Part shown: positions 16,347 to 25,759 of the stretch, in pieces
How the letters are laid out: every line of letters begins with the position of its first letter
How positions within the stretch are numbered: position 1 is the stretch's first letter
NCBI RefSeq assembly: GCF_042643145.1
Contig: NZ_JBHRSA010000056.1
Span: forward strand, 1-64,000
Length of the DNA stretch: 64,000 nucleotides
Source of the DNA: Virgibacillus_O xinjiangensis
GTDB taxonomy: Bacteria > Bacillota > Bacilli > Bacillales > Amphibacillaceae
Reading direction: 5' to 3'
Translations under genes and position numbers: made by a program
The notes under the pieces: model-generated
What the model saw: only the letters and a program-made list of their open reading frames with translations
Databases searched by the model: none
Told to the model about the DNA's origin: nothing

Positions 16347-16586
16347 TCACCATACTTCCTTACCTTCAGGCTTTCCCCAATCCACTTCTTCATGCTTATT
16401 ATCTTCCGTGATCTGGGAACATAACTCTTCTAAACTCGGCTTCCGATCAACCGGCTTTAGGACCATGTTATTTCCTTGCACCGTCAGTTCCAATTCAGAT
16501 CCCTTATCTATTCCCAGCTGTTTTGCAATACTTTGTGGGATAGGAATGCCCAAACTGTTTCTCCATTTCTTTACCTTGATTATCAC
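16347..16586 (-). CDS. MazE-like AbrB-fold antitoxin, no MazF found
   Basis: 79 residues from a GTG at 16586 (ribosome site AAAAGGGTG). KVKKWRNSLGIPIPQSIAKQ is the swapped-hairpin AbrB/MazE DNA-binding motif, and EEVDWGKPEGKEVW is the typical MazE tail that occupies the toxin. No mazF follows: the downstream frame overlapping its stop (ATGGTG.. at about 16347) closes after 13 codons. It is thus an orphan antitoxin or a regulator of the following genes. Confidence 0.8.
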   Translation of the reverse strand: MIIKVKKWRNSLGIPIPQSIAKQLGIDKGSELELTVQGNNMVLKPVDRKPSLEELCSQITEDNKHEEVDWGKPEGKEVW

Positions 16587-16696
16587 TATGGTCACCCTTT
16601 TTCCAAATTGTCTATGCATTATAGCTTCATCCTTCACTTCTGTACCTACCAGTATATACATTTTAAGAGTGGGGATGCATTAGGATAACCCAACCT

Positions 16697-17122
16697 CTAA
16701 AATGGCAAATCGTCATCATTTATTTTCACAGGTACACCCTGACTCTGATATGGATTACTCTGTGAACGATCCTGGTTATTTTTTTGATTCCCCTGTCCAT
16801 TCTGGTTACGGGTGTCAAGAAACTCCACGTGATCGGCAACCACTTCAGTAATGAATACCGTCTTTCCGTCCTGCCCTTCAAAAGAACGGGTCTGGATACG
16901 GCCCGTCACCCCTACTTGAGAACCTTTCCTGCAATACTGTGCCGTGTTCTCCGCGGGTTTCCTCCATACCTGACAGCGAATGAAATCTGCGTCCTGACTG
17001 CCTTGATTATTCTTGAACGGACGGTTCACCGCGAGCGTGAACGTTGCCACGGCATTTCCTTTTTGGGTATATTTCATTTCCACATCTTTTGTCATACGAC
17101 CAATCAATTGTACGTTATTCAT
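16697..17122 (-). CDS. ssb: Single-stranded DNA-binding protein
   Basis: 141 residues from the ATG at 17122. OB-fold motifs MNNVQLIGRMTKDVEMKYTQ, FTLAVNRPF, DFIRCQVWRKPAEN, and VEFLD, then a Gln/Asn-rich linker and the acidic DDDLPF tip that recruits partner proteins. It covers single strands during ICE transfer and replication. The recombination genes nearby suggest it works with RecT. Confidence 0.95.
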   Translation of the reverse strand: MNNVQLIGRMTKDVEMKYTQKGNAVATFTLAVNRPFKNNQGSQDADFIRCQVWRKPAENTAQYCRKGSQVGVTGRIQTRSFEGQDGKTVFITEVVADHVEFLDTRNQNGQGNQKNNQDRSQSNPYQSQGVPVKINDDDLPF

Positions 17123-17180
17123 TTCATAAAACTTCCCTTCGATTTGATTTTTGTTTTTAACCTTGGTAGACTGAACCAAG

Positions 17181-17948
17181 TTAAATGACTTTTTGTGTGA
17201 CACGTTTCTCTTTCGAAACGTGTCTTTTTTTAGTTTCCATGTGGGCTGCATAGTGGATGAACATGATGTTCAGAAGCAATGTCTCCAGTTCGAAGTCCAT
17301 GGTTTTCAAACAGACCCTCCATGCACTCCTCCCCAGTTCCGTTCCTTCTCTCGCCCAATCCGCTGCAGCTTCCCACGGTTTCAAAATTTCATCTTGGATC
17401 CGTGTGTACATATTCGGGATATAAGACTTCCAACAGCTTTGTATCAACCATACCAATAACTCCTCTTGGCGCTTCTCCTGATTTTCCAGATGAGCGATGC
17501 AGATGAACAGGGCATAATGCACCACCAGTTCATCGTGCACATATCGCTTCCAATCTTTGATGACTTCCTCCCGTTTCTGCAAGAAGTCTTGGAATGATTT
17601 TCTCTTGTATTCCTTCCAACCGATTCGATCCAGTTGATAAGGATTCAGCAAGCAGGCCGGATGCAGCTTTCTCTTCTTTTTACCAAAGTACTTTTCCTTC
17701 ACTTCGTTGTAAGACTTGCCGCTGAGTTGCATTTCAAAGTCGAGCACTCCACCGGAAGCCTTACAGTACCAGCACTTATAGACGTTATCGACCGTGTTCA
17801 AGGAAAGATAGTATTTCTTCGGCTTGTTGGCATCCTCCTCGCAAAACGGACATTTGCACCGAGTTTCCTTCTGGCCGTAACTCCTGGTTTCGAAACGTAT
17901 TCCATACTTTTGAGCAACATCCAGAATGCTAGGCAACACGACGATCAC
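17181..17948 (-). CDS. CHC2-type zinc-finger protein (primase-like)
   Basis: 255 residues. Cysteines C33/C36 (CPFC) and C59/C62 (CWYC) form a CHC2-like zinc ribbon as in DnaG primase N termini, but there is no TOPRIM domain; the rest is helical. The GTG start at 17948 overlaps the recT stop, giving translational coupling. It may bind single-stranded DNA or prime the transferred strand. The last 30 bases form a hairpin, GACACGTTTC / GAAACGTGTC (17199-17224), at the ssb leader. Confidence 0.75.
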   Translation of the reverse strand: MIVVLPSILDVAQKYGIRFETRSYGQKETRCKCPFCEEDANKPKKYYLSLNTVDNVYKCWYCKASGGVLDFEMQLSGKSYNEVKEKYFGKKKRKLHPACLLNPYQLDRIGWKEYKRKSFQDFLQKREEVIKDWKRYVHDELVVHYALFICIAHLENQEKRQEELLVWLIQSCWKSYIPNMYTRIQDEILKPWEAAADWAREGTELGRSAWRVCLKTMDFELETLLLNIMFIHYAAHMETKKRHVSKEKRVTQKVI

Positions 17949-19234
17949 CCCGCTTTTTCGGCTGGCTGAACAACATCAACCAGAAAAAGGAATCCATTTT
18001 CTTTTTTCAAGATGAGACTGGCGTCAGCTCCTTGTTCCAACCTCTCTGCCTTTTGAACAGCTACATTTCCACGCGCAAGGATCAGTTGATTTTTGCCATC
18101 AATAACGCCGGCGATCTTCGCGAATTTCTCCGATGCCTTTTCACCGATTATGACGTTTTGGATGAAGACGTCATAAGCATTACCGGATTCTCTCTGAGCT
18201 GAGGGCTCCTGTCGTTCGCTCTCAGATTCTTGAGCAGTCTCTTCTGGCTGGTCTGATGGCTGACCGGTTTGGCTCACCTCTGCGTTTTCACCGTCGTTTT
18301 CTTGATTTGGAGTTGTTTCGGCATAATTTTGAAGGAAATAGAAACTGTTTTCCTCGTAGAGTTCCAACTCTAAAATTTCTCCTTCAGTTACCTGTTTTAA
18401 GGATTCTATTAATCGTTCATCCTTCACCAATACCTGAAATTCCTTCTCTGATTCTTTGCTTTGAACTGCCAGCAACCCGTATTTCTTCTCCGAGGAGGTC
18501 GTCTTGATATCAAACGATTTCACTGCCACCTCATGAGTGAGTGTTTTTTCATCCGGTTGGGTCGCTTCCTGTTGATCTTCTTTAACAGGTTGCGGGCTTA
18601 CGGACGCCTGCTGGTTCTGTGATGTTTGTTCTGCGCCCTCTGTCGGCATGTCTTCATCCAGCCCGATTTCCTCCTGCGTATGAAGTCCTCCCAGTGGGAA
18701 TTGCCGACGCAACACAAAAGTTTCTGCTATCTTGACAATCATGGCGCTCGGTAAGGTATCCCACACATTTGGATTGCCATACCGGGAATTCTGCCTTCCA
18801 CTGTTGGCTTGGAAGTACTCCTCGAAATCGACAAAAACTGCGACTGGATGATGGGTCTTATGCTGCATGATGGCATATGCGCCTAGAATCTTCCCCCGTT
18901 TGGTGCCGAATTGGTGCCTGACCGTCCCCTCAGAAGGCAAGAATTCGAAATGGTCGCCTTCTTTCACAACGTTGGCGTTAGGAGGTCCGACATACCCCGG
19001 CTGGCGAGTGGCTACACGAAGGAGCCCGTCCCTTGTGGTGATGAACTGGGTCTTGGCTCCACGTTTGGTTTCATAGCGCTGGAAGACGATATCCCCCAGC
19101 AGAGGATTCAGCCCGAAGTTCTCACAGACTTCGAGGAAATGTTCGGCTTCTTCCTGTGTGCCATTGGCTGGTTTGATAAACCGATTCCAAATCAGCGACT
19201 TTTCATTGTTAGTGAATTGAATAGCTTTTCCCAT
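17945..19234 (-). CDS. recT: RecT-family recombinase with acidic extension
   Basis: 429 residues from the ATG at 19234 (ribosome site AAGGAG). The first 195 residues are RecT/Bet-like: EAEHFLEVCENFGLNPLLGD, TRDGLLRVATRQPGYVG, AYAIMQHKTHHPVAVFVDFE, PSAMIVKIAETFVLRRQFPL. RecT anneals single-stranded DNA. A long acidic, Gln/Glu/Ser-rich middle and an extra C-terminal domain (about residues 340-429, QNVIIGEKASEKFAKIAGVI) follow, which ordinary RecT lacks. Part of the ICE recombination block. Confidence 0.9.
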   Translation of the reverse strand: MGKAIQFTNNEKSLIWNRFIKPANGTQEEAEHFLEVCENFGLNPLLGDIVFQRYETKRGAKTQFITTRDGLLRVATRQPGYVGPPNANVVKEGDHFEFLPSEGTVRHQFGTKRGKILGAYAIMQHKTHHPVAVFVDFEEYFQANSGRQNSRYGNPNVWDTLPSAMIVKIAETFVLRRQFPLGGLHTQEEIGLDEDMPTEGAEQTSQNQQASVSPQPVKEDQQEATQPDEKTLTHEVAVKSFDIKTTSSEKKYGLLAVQSKESEKEFQVLVKDERLIESLKQVTEGEILELELYEENSFYFLQNYAETTPNQENDGENAEVSQTGQPSDQPEETAQESESERQEPSAQRESGNAYDVFIQNVIIGEKASEKFAKIAGVIDGKNQLILARGNVAVQKAERLEQGADASLILKKENGFLFLVDVVQPAEKAG

Positions 19235-19342
19235 GATTTCACCCACTCCTTCATAAAATTTTGTGTGATATGGCTACAGACAAAAACTCGGTCAGGTCAT
19301 ACCATCACTCCCTTCATTGAGGTTTTTATATACATAAAAAAA

Positions 19343-19415
19343 AGCCAGTTGACCCCATAGGTATGGGATAAACTGGCTTTTATAAGCAATAAAAAGCGTA
19401 TTGCGAGAGCAATAC
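19343..19415 (-). terminator. Tandem terminators at the cargo B boundary
   Basis: Hairpin 1, AGCCAGTTGACCCCAT / ATGGGATAAACTGGCT (19343-19378), has eight T on the minus strand. Hairpin 2, GTATTGC / GCAATAC (19398-19415), is followed by TTTTTATT. Hairpin 1 is nearly identical to the terminator at 30470-30505. Bases 19416-19630 hold nothing I recognise. Confidence 0.8.
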
Positions 19416-19630
19416 ACTACATTTTTTAATATCTTGAGTTTCTATCGCTCACTTTACTAATAAATTAAACCTTCCTAGAGGTAGAAATTCATCGGATGGT
19501 AAGAAACATTTTATGTCGACTCTGCCTCAAAATTGAGGATATGACGACTTTCATCATTCAGATGACTAGCATACATAGTTTATATACAATTAAAATAACA
19601 GAGAATTGTTAATACGTCAATTTGTATCCT

Positions 19631-20845
19631 TTATAATAGGGCTATCTGTCTATCCGTATTAAGATGCTGAGAGGTTTCAACCGGAAGAGTTAAGCTCAAG
19701 TTGGATATCTTTAGATAGTGTTGAATAGCAAGTGCACAAGCACCCATTACGCAGGCGTTATTATCAAAATTCGATATAACTACTTCACATTTTCCACCTA
19801 CTGCAGTAATCAGTTTGCTTCTAATCTTTTTTATAATAAAGCGATTAGATTTAATTAGCTGACTATCTAATACAATAGTTTCAGGATTACATAGTCTAAT
19901 AAGATTAACAAGACCAATAGAGAGATTGTCTATAAATTGTTCCATTAAATTACAAACAATAGCATTTTGTTCTGAAATGCCTTTTTGTACATCTTCATAA
20001 GTTATATCATTATTATTCATCTTCATTGATAACTGTTCAAAAAAACTTAACTCTGAAACATATAGTTCCCAACAACCTAAGTTCCCACACTGGCAGGGAT
20101 AACCATCTGGATATATAATCATATGACCTACTTCTCCAGCATTACCATTATAGCCTTTATAAAATTTACCATCAATTAAGAGGCCAGCGCCAACACCAGA
20201 AGATAAATTAACAGCTAATAAATTATTTGATTTGTGGTATTGGTAGACCTTCTCCGCATATGAGGATAAGTTATTATTATTCTCAATGGATATAGGTATG
20301 CTTAAATTCTTCTCTAAATCTCCTTTTAAGTTTTTATGTCGCCATTGAAATTCTGGAACAAATAGAACACTTTCGTCTTTATTAACAGGTCCATGAACAC
20401 CTAACATTACACTAACAATTCCATAAGTACTTGTTGAATAGTAATCCATAAATCGTTGAATGTGTTTAGCCAACAATTGAATAATGTATTCATAGGAATG
20501 GGTGGCTATATTAACCTTAACACTCTGAACTGGCCACCCCTGTAAATCCGATATGTTGTATTGGATTAGATTATAGTCAAGATCGATTCCTAACACATAT
20601 CCAGAATTACGGTTTATTGAAAGCATTATAGGTTTCCTGCCGATAGTATGATGTTCTCCCTGTGGCTGTGTCTCAATAATTAAATCTTCTTTTAACAGAT
20701 TTGCCACCTGGCTAGAAACTGTTGATTTATTAAGCCCAGTGTTTTTTGATAAACTAGCTCTTGATATAGTTCCATGTTCTATTATTTCTTTAATAATTAT
20801 GCTTCTGTTTATCTGTTTTATATAACCTCCATCACCTTTATGCAT
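19631..20845 (-). CDS. ROK-family transcriptional regulator
   Basis: 404 residues from the ATG at 20845 (ribosome site GGGAGGG). An N-terminal winged helix (SRASLSKNTGLNKSTVSSQV, residues about 28-47) is followed by a sugar-kinase-like ROK domain with VLGIDLDYN, NLSSGVGAGLLIDG and the zinc motif PCQCGNLGCWE. XylR/NagC-type repressors bind a sugar or sugar phosphate. It closes the cargo B cluster and likely senses its substrate or intermediate. Confidence 0.9.
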   Translation of the reverse strand: MHKGDGGYIKQINRSIIIKEIIEHGTISRASLSKNTGLNKSTVSSQVANLLKEDLIIETQPQGEHHTIGRKPIMLSINRNSGYVLGIDLDYNLIQYNISDLQGWPVQSVKVNIATHSYEYIIQLLAKHIQRFMDYYSTSTYGIVSVMLGVHGPVNKDESVLFVPEFQWRHKNLKGDLEKNLSIPISIENNNNLSSYAEKVYQYHKSNNLLAVNLSSGVGAGLLIDGKFYKGYNGNAGEVGHMIIYPDGYPCQCGNLGCWELYVSELSFFEQLSMKMNNNDITYEDVQKGISEQNAIVCNLMEQFIDNLSIGLVNLIRLCNPETIVLDSQLIKSNRFIIKKIRSKLITAVGGKCEVVISNFDNNACVMGACALAIQHYLKISNLSLTLPVETSQHLNTDRQIALL

Positions 20846-20974
20846 GTCCACCCTCCCAAGTATTTTTAAAAATATAGACATAGGAAACGACTAAGTATCC
20901 TCAAGAGGTCTCACAGAAATACAATTTCCAAAGAGACGTAGTTATAACACAAGAGCCCTCACTTCGAATCTAAA

Positions 20975-22180
20975 CTATCGTACTGCATAAGCAGATCTAT
21001 TTGTGATTTTACTAACAACTTCCTTTCCTATTTCTAGAGAAGCTGTTGCTGCTGGAGAAGGTGCATTACAGACATGTAGACTATTTTTTCCTTGAATAAT
21101 GTGAAAATCATCGACAAGCGATCCCTCGCTGTCTAATGCTTGTGCCCGGACACCAGTGGGTCCTGTTTCCAAATCATCTTCTTCAATTGAAGGAAGTAAA
21201 TACTGTAAACTTTCTACAAATTTCTTCTTACTTAAAGATCTGGTCATTTCTCCTAAACCCTCTTTCATATATTTACTTGCTAGATTCCAGAAGCCTCTAT
21301 AACTCAGGACTTCAGTCAAATCTTTAAAGTTTATATCAGTTTTTTTATAACCTTCTCTTTTAAAGCTTAATACTGCATTTGGTCCTGCCTCAACGTCTCC
21401 GTTAATCATCCTTGTAAAATGAGCTCCTAAAAAGGGGAATTCTGGATTAGGCACAGGGTAAATTAAATTATTTACAATTCCTTTTTTATCTTCTTTCAGC
21501 TTATAGTATTCACCCCGGAAGGGTACAATTTTCATATCAGTGTAATAACCCGAAAGCCTAGCAATTCGGTCACTTTGGAGTCCTGCACAGTTAATTAAAA
21601 ATTTAGTTTTATAAGTGTGTTTATCTGTTTCTATAGTAACTTCCTCTGAAAATTCATTTATCAATTGAACCTGTTCTGATAGGTTTATCTCCCCTCCATG
21701 TTCATTAATGATTTCAGCAAACTTACTTGAAACTAGTTTATAATCAACAATGCCTGCTTCCGGTACATATATGGCCTCTACCCCATTTACATATGGCTCA
21801 ATTTCTAACAACTCTTCTTGATCAATTTTTTTTAAAGAAAGACCATTATGCTGTCCTCTTTGGTATAAGTTTTCTAGGAGTGGTTTTTCTCTTTCATTTG
21901 TGGCAACAATTACTTTTCCACATATTTCATGATTAATTTCATGCTTTTGGCAGAATTCTACCATTGATTCGTTACCTTTTTTGGCAAATCGAGCTTTTAA
22001 ACTCCCAGGTTTATAATAAACTCCCGAATGTATAACACCACTATTGTGACCCGTTTGGTGTACGGATAGATTTTTTTCCTTTTCAAGAATAAGTATTTTA
22101 CTATCCGGGTATTTTTCAGTTAAAGCTTTCCCCACTGACAAACCTACAATTCCTCCGCCAATAATTGTAAAATCATACAT
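20975..22180 (-). CDS. lhgO: FAD-dependent L-2-hydroxyglutarate oxidase-like dehydrogenase
   Basis: 401 residues. DAO superfamily: FTIIGGGIVGLSVGKAL FAD motif at the N terminus, HNSGVIHSGVYYKPGSLKA, and C-terminal HIIQGKNSLHVCNAPSPAAT. This matches LhgO-type L-2-hydroxyacid oxidases that pass electrons to quinones. Substrate in this cluster is unknown; a neighbouring D-2-hydroxyacid dehydrogenase and a racemase-like enzyme suggest both enantiomers are handled. Confidence 0.85.
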   Translation of the reverse strand: MYDFTIIGGGIVGLSVGKALTEKYPDSKILILEKEKNLSVHQTGHNSGVIHSGVYYKPGSLKARFAKKGNESMVEFCQKHEINHEICGKVIVATNEREKPLLENLYQRGQHNGLSLKKIDQEELLEIEPYVNGVEAIYVPEAGIVDYKLVSSKFAEIINEHGGEINLSEQVQLINEFSEEVTIETDKHTYKTKFLINCAGLQSDRIARLSGYYTDMKIVPFRGEYYKLKEDKKGIVNNLIYPVPNPEFPFLGAHFTRMINGDVEAGPNAVLSFKREGYKKTDINFKDLTEVLSYRGFWNLASKYMKEGLGEMTRSLSKKKFVESLQYLLPSIEEDDLETGPTGVRAQALDSEGSLVDDFHIIQGKNSLHVCNAPSPAATASLEIGKEVVSKITNRSAYAVR

Positions 22181-22247
22181 ATAAGTACCTCCTAGTTTTG
22201 AAACATTTCTACCTTTTACATCGTCAGCCTTAATGTGTGCTAATGAT

Positions 22248-23516
22248 TTAATGGTTAATTATATTTGCATTTGATAGTCTATACTTTAGTTCATTATTAA
22301 CATAGTCCAACTCTATCTCTTTCACTATTTCATAATCTGCATTTTTATTATTTAATTTATCTATAACAACTTGAGAAACAAATATATTAGTTAAATCAAG
22401 CGTATTAGCTATTTGAATTAAGCTAACTTTATTTATTTCTATTCCAGGACCCAAACTTTTTAAAGCTGATTCAATTGTTTCTTGTTCCCCTTCATATGTG
22501 AGTGGAATCATTGCCCTCTGTAAATAAGTACTAGTAACAGCATTCATATAGGTGGATTTCCTGTCAATTTTTTTTACCAATTTTTCTGTAGTGAAATCAG
22601 CCAAACCTATTCCCTGGGCATTACCATGGGACTTCTCAGCTAAGTCAAGAACAGCAATCTTTTTAATATTTGGAACCTTAGGTTCAGGGACCCCTTCTAT
22701 TCTCCAACGACCAATTATATTGGGATCCATCCCAGTTCCGCTATAACATTTACCCATTTCTTCAACTATCAGTAAATCAATATCTTCTATAGGAAGTGCT
22801 GGCATTAATTCTTTTGATTTCTTCAGTAATTTGGTTTCTTCTTCATGCCAATTCTCGGGGTCAACCCCTTTAATAATCGAAGTTTGTTCATAGCCGTTCT
22901 CTACAATGGCAAGACCTATGCAAATTTTAGAATGTTTAAGTGCATAATTTGATACCTGGAGAATATTATGCTCCATTTTATCGGCGCCCTGTGAATGGAC
23001 GAAACTGGCTCCCTTTTGTTTACCAAGACCAATTGTAATCATTTTACTCAAACCACTTTCTACTTTTCCTTTAAATGCAGTATGTACCTTGATACGATTG
23101 ACCACAATAATACCATCTGCTTGAGCAGCATATTTGTCTATATAAACCGGTAAACCGTCTCCGGTAGTGCCGAGTTTCATTACGTCCATTGAGGAATAAA
23201 TAGGTGCCCCAACAGATTCTTCGGTAATCCCGATGTGCTGAAGAACTTCTAACTGTCCTTCTTTTGTTGCCCCCCCGTGACTTCCCATTGCCGGTATAAT
23301 AAAAGGCTTCAGTTCTTTTTCTTTCAAGTAAGTAATTGTTTCTCTTAGAATCTTCACGATGTTTTCTATACCTCTACTACCAGCAGTTACAGCTACCTTT
23401 GACCCTTTCTCAAGTTGTTTTATACTCTCACTATTTTGCAGTTCTTCTCTAACACTTTTTTTAATATTAGTTATTTCTTCCCCACTAAATTTTTGTCTAA
23501 TTTGATATAATTTCAT
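22248..23516 (-). CDS. Lactate-racemase (LarA/DUF2088)-like enzyme
   Basis: 422 residues. Region VAVTAGSRGI, FIIPAMGSHGGATKEGQ, VNRIKVHTAFKGKVESGLSK and YSGTGMDPNIIGRWRIEGV. The N-terminal half resembles the DUF2088/LarA nickel-pincer racemase fold. A 2-hydroxyacid epimerase role is plausible, but I see no LarB/LarC/LarE cofactor genes here. Confidence 0.65.
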   Translation of the reverse strand: MKLYQIRQKFSGEEITNIKKSVREELQNSESIKQLEKGSKVAVTAGSRGIENIVKILRETITYLKEKELKPFIIPAMGSHGGATKEGQLEVLQHIGITEESVGAPIYSSMDVMKLGTTGDGLPVYIDKYAAQADGIIVVNRIKVHTAFKGKVESGLSKMITIGLGKQKGASFVHSQGADKMEHNILQVSNYALKHSKICIGLAIVENGYEQTSIIKGVDPENWHEEETKLLKKSKELMPALPIEDIDLLIVEEMGKCYSGTGMDPNIIGRWRIEGVPEPKVPNIKKIAVLDLAEKSHGNAQGIGLADFTTEKLVKKIDRKSTYMNAVTSTYLQRAMIPLTYEGEQETIESALKSLGPGIEINKVSLIQIANTLDLTNIFVSQVVIDKLNNKNADYEIVKEIELDYVNNELKYRLSNANIINH

Positions 23517-23591
23517 ACTCCTTACTCATCCCTTTTATTGTTTTGAAGTGTGAACCCACCTTCTAGAAGATCCGTACATCTACACAACAAG

Positions 23592-24575
23592 TTAATTAAT
23601 ATTTGAGATACGTAGCTCTTGAACTATATTTTCAGGGGCTTTGTTATAAACACCTGCTACAAGATTTTCAGCTGCTTTAAATGCCATATCTAGTCTGGTC
23701 TTCTTTGTGGCGGAACCTACATGAGGTAATGTGATAACATTACTCATATCTAGGAATGGGTGGTTTATTTTAATCGGCTCTTCCTCATACACATCCAGCC
23801 CTGCTCCCCTTATTTTGTTAGCTTGTAATGCGTTTATTAAAGCTTTTTCATCTACTACTTTGCCTCTTGAACAGTTAATTAAATATGATGTTGGTTGCAT
23901 CAATTCGAAGTCTTCTTTTCCAATAAAATGATATGTTTCGGTGGTTAAAGGAAGCATTATCAAAACAAAATCTGAACTCTCCAATAATTGATTTTTTTCC
24001 ATGTATTTTATGTCGTATTTATCTTCTAATTCCTTCTTTCTAGTTCTTGAGTGGTAGGAGACTTTCATTTCAAATCCTAGCGTAGCCCTTCTGACTACTT
24101 TTTCGGAGATGCGTCCCATTCCTATAATGCCCAGATTGGAATGATGAACATCCTGTCCAAAGAAGGAAATCTCGTTTGTTTGGCCCCATTTACCTTTCTT
24201 TACATACTCGTTAAGTTCTCCAAGTTTCCTAGAGGTCATGATTATCAGCCCCATTATTGTATCGGCAACTGTTTCATCCAACACATACGGTGTATGTGTG
24301 CCTAACACACTTTTGTCTTTCATCGCTTGCAGATTAAAATTATCATATCCAACAGATATATTACTTACAATTTTCAGACAAGGGGCTTTACTCAATAGCT
24401 CATTTGTAATATTTAAATTGCGTGTTAATAGCCCATCAACATTTTTTATTTCCCTATAAAATAGTTCCGGTGAGTTCATCCATCGCCTATTGCCTATTTT
24501 ATATTCACAAAACTTCCCAATATATTTTTCTACTTCAGGTGGTATGGGATCTGTTATAAAAACTTTAGGCTTCAT
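23592..24575 (-). CDS. D-isomer 2-hydroxyacid dehydrogenase
   Basis: 327 residues. NAD-binding motif LGIIGMGRISEKVVRRA, catalytic arginine in NCSRGKVVDE, and catalytic histidine in TLPHVGSATKKT, as in glyoxylate/hydroxypyruvate/2-ketogluconate reductases. Ribosome site GAGGGG. Cytoplasmic, reversible reduction of a 2-keto acid. Confidence 0.9.
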   Translation of the reverse strand: MKPKVFITDPIPPEVEKYIGKFCEYKIGNRRWMNSPELFYREIKNVDGLLTRNLNITNELLSKAPCLKIVSNISVGYDNFNLQAMKDKSVLGTHTPYVLDETVADTIMGLIIMTSRKLGELNEYVKKGKWGQTNEISFFGQDVHHSNLGIIGMGRISEKVVRRATLGFEMKVSYHSRTRKKELEDKYDIKYMEKNQLLESSDFVLIMLPLTTETYHFIGKEDFELMQPTSYLINCSRGKVVDEKALINALQANKIRGAGLDVYEEEPIKINHPFLDMSNVITLPHVGSATKKTRLDMAFKAAENLVAGVYNKAPENIVQELRISNIN

Positions 24576-24678
24576 AATTTTTCCCCTCTACAATTATTTT
24601 TCCTTCCTTGTACTATACTCTTTTTGAGATGGTAACTTTTTGTCGATTAATTCTATCTTCGATCTATAAAAGAATATA

Positions 24679-24700
24679 GGGCAAGGCTTCTTCCTTGCCC
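24679..24700 (-). terminator. Terminator after the TAXI binding protein gene
   Basis: GGGCAAGG / CCTTGCCC stem, with TATATTCTTTT downstream on the minus strand. It lies between the TRAP binding protein and dehydrogenase genes and probably attenuates the operon. Confidence 0.8.
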
Positions 24701-24726
24701 TAATAAAGGTTTAAGAAGCTAAAAGT

Positions 24727-25722
24727 TTAGTCTTCTTCGTATAAATGGTCTGGAATATCAATCCCTTGCTCCTCATAAAATTTAAGAGCACCAGGATGTA
24801 ATGGAGCAGGTAACCCATCCAATGCAGATTCAAGCTCTATGTTCTCTGCTGAAGCATGAATTGCATGTACTTCGTTAAGATTTTCATACATTGATTTTGT
24901 TAACTGATATACCACATCCTCATCAAGGTCAGCCCTTACAGCCAGCAAATTAGGCTGGGCAATGGTTGTTATATCCTCATCTGTGTTTGGATAAGTTCCG
25001 GCAGGGATATTAAATTCGAACCATGCACTAGCAACTTCATTAATAGCTTCTAATTGTTCGGGAGTCACTTCCAATAAGGAAGCATCCACACCACTTGCAT
25101 ACATATCTGTGATTGCTGCGACCGGTGTGCCACCAGGTAGTGAGCCACCATCCAAACGACCATCTCTCATTGCAGAAATAATATCATCATGCCCTAGATG
25201 TTCGGGGTCAACATCATCTCTCGAAAGACCAACTCCCTCCATTATTGCAAGAGTAGAAACCTCAGTACCGCTGGCTTGAGCACCAATAGAGAAAGAAGAA
25301 CCTTCAATATCTGAAATTGTACCGCTTTCAATGGCGTCATTCATCAAAACAAAATGTTCTACATTTGGCCATAACATCGAGATAGTACGTAAATCCTCAT
25401 AAGCGTTTCCTTCAAAATTCGCGACTCCATTATAAGCTCTGTCTGCCATCAAACCTTGCACTATTGCTAAATCCGCTTCCTCATCTCTCATTAAATCAAT
25501 ATTTTCCACAGACCCAGCAGAGGATTGTCCAGTTACACTAATACCCTCTTCCTCAAAATGTTCCGTCCAAAAATTCCCCAACCCAACACCTATAGGATAA
25601 TAAGTCCCCCCAGAGGGAGCTGTTGCCAATGTCAGAAACTGATTGGCATTTCCAGCTGATTGTGAGCACGCTGCAAGTACAAAGACAAATAGAACCATTG
25701 CAAAGCTTTTGATCATTCTCAT
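24727..25722 (-). CDS. TAXI-type TRAP transporter solute-binding lipoprotein
   Basis: 331 residues. Signal with lipobox LAAC (Cys19). Mature part has LATAPSGGTYYPIGVGLGNF and the TAXI-family layout. Membrane-anchored receptor of the transporter encoded just downstream; spacing to the permease gene is short. Confidence 0.9.
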   Translation of the reverse strand: MRMIKSFAMVLFVFVLAACSQSAGNANQFLTLATAPSGGTYYPIGVGLGNFWTEHFEEEGISVTGQSSAGSVENIDLMRDEEADLAIVQGLMADRAYNGVANFEGNAYEDLRTISMLWPNVEHFVLMNDAIESGTISDIEGSSFSIGAQASGTEVSTLAIMEGVGLSRDDVDPEHLGHDDIISAMRDGRLDGGSLPGGTPVAAITDMYASGVDASLLEVTPEQLEAINEVASAWFEFNIPAGTYPNTDEDITTIAQPNLLAVRADLDEDVVYQLTKSMYENLNEVHAIHASAENIELESALDGLPAPLHPGALKFYEEQGIDIPDHLYEED

Positions 25723-25759
25723 TCTAAATTCCTCCTATTTTTGGTTTTATCTTTTTGTA

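Noticed and set aside
16308..16347. Short frame starting inside the MazE stop, as MazF usually does
   Set aside because: Ends after 13 codons; recorded only as a possible trace.
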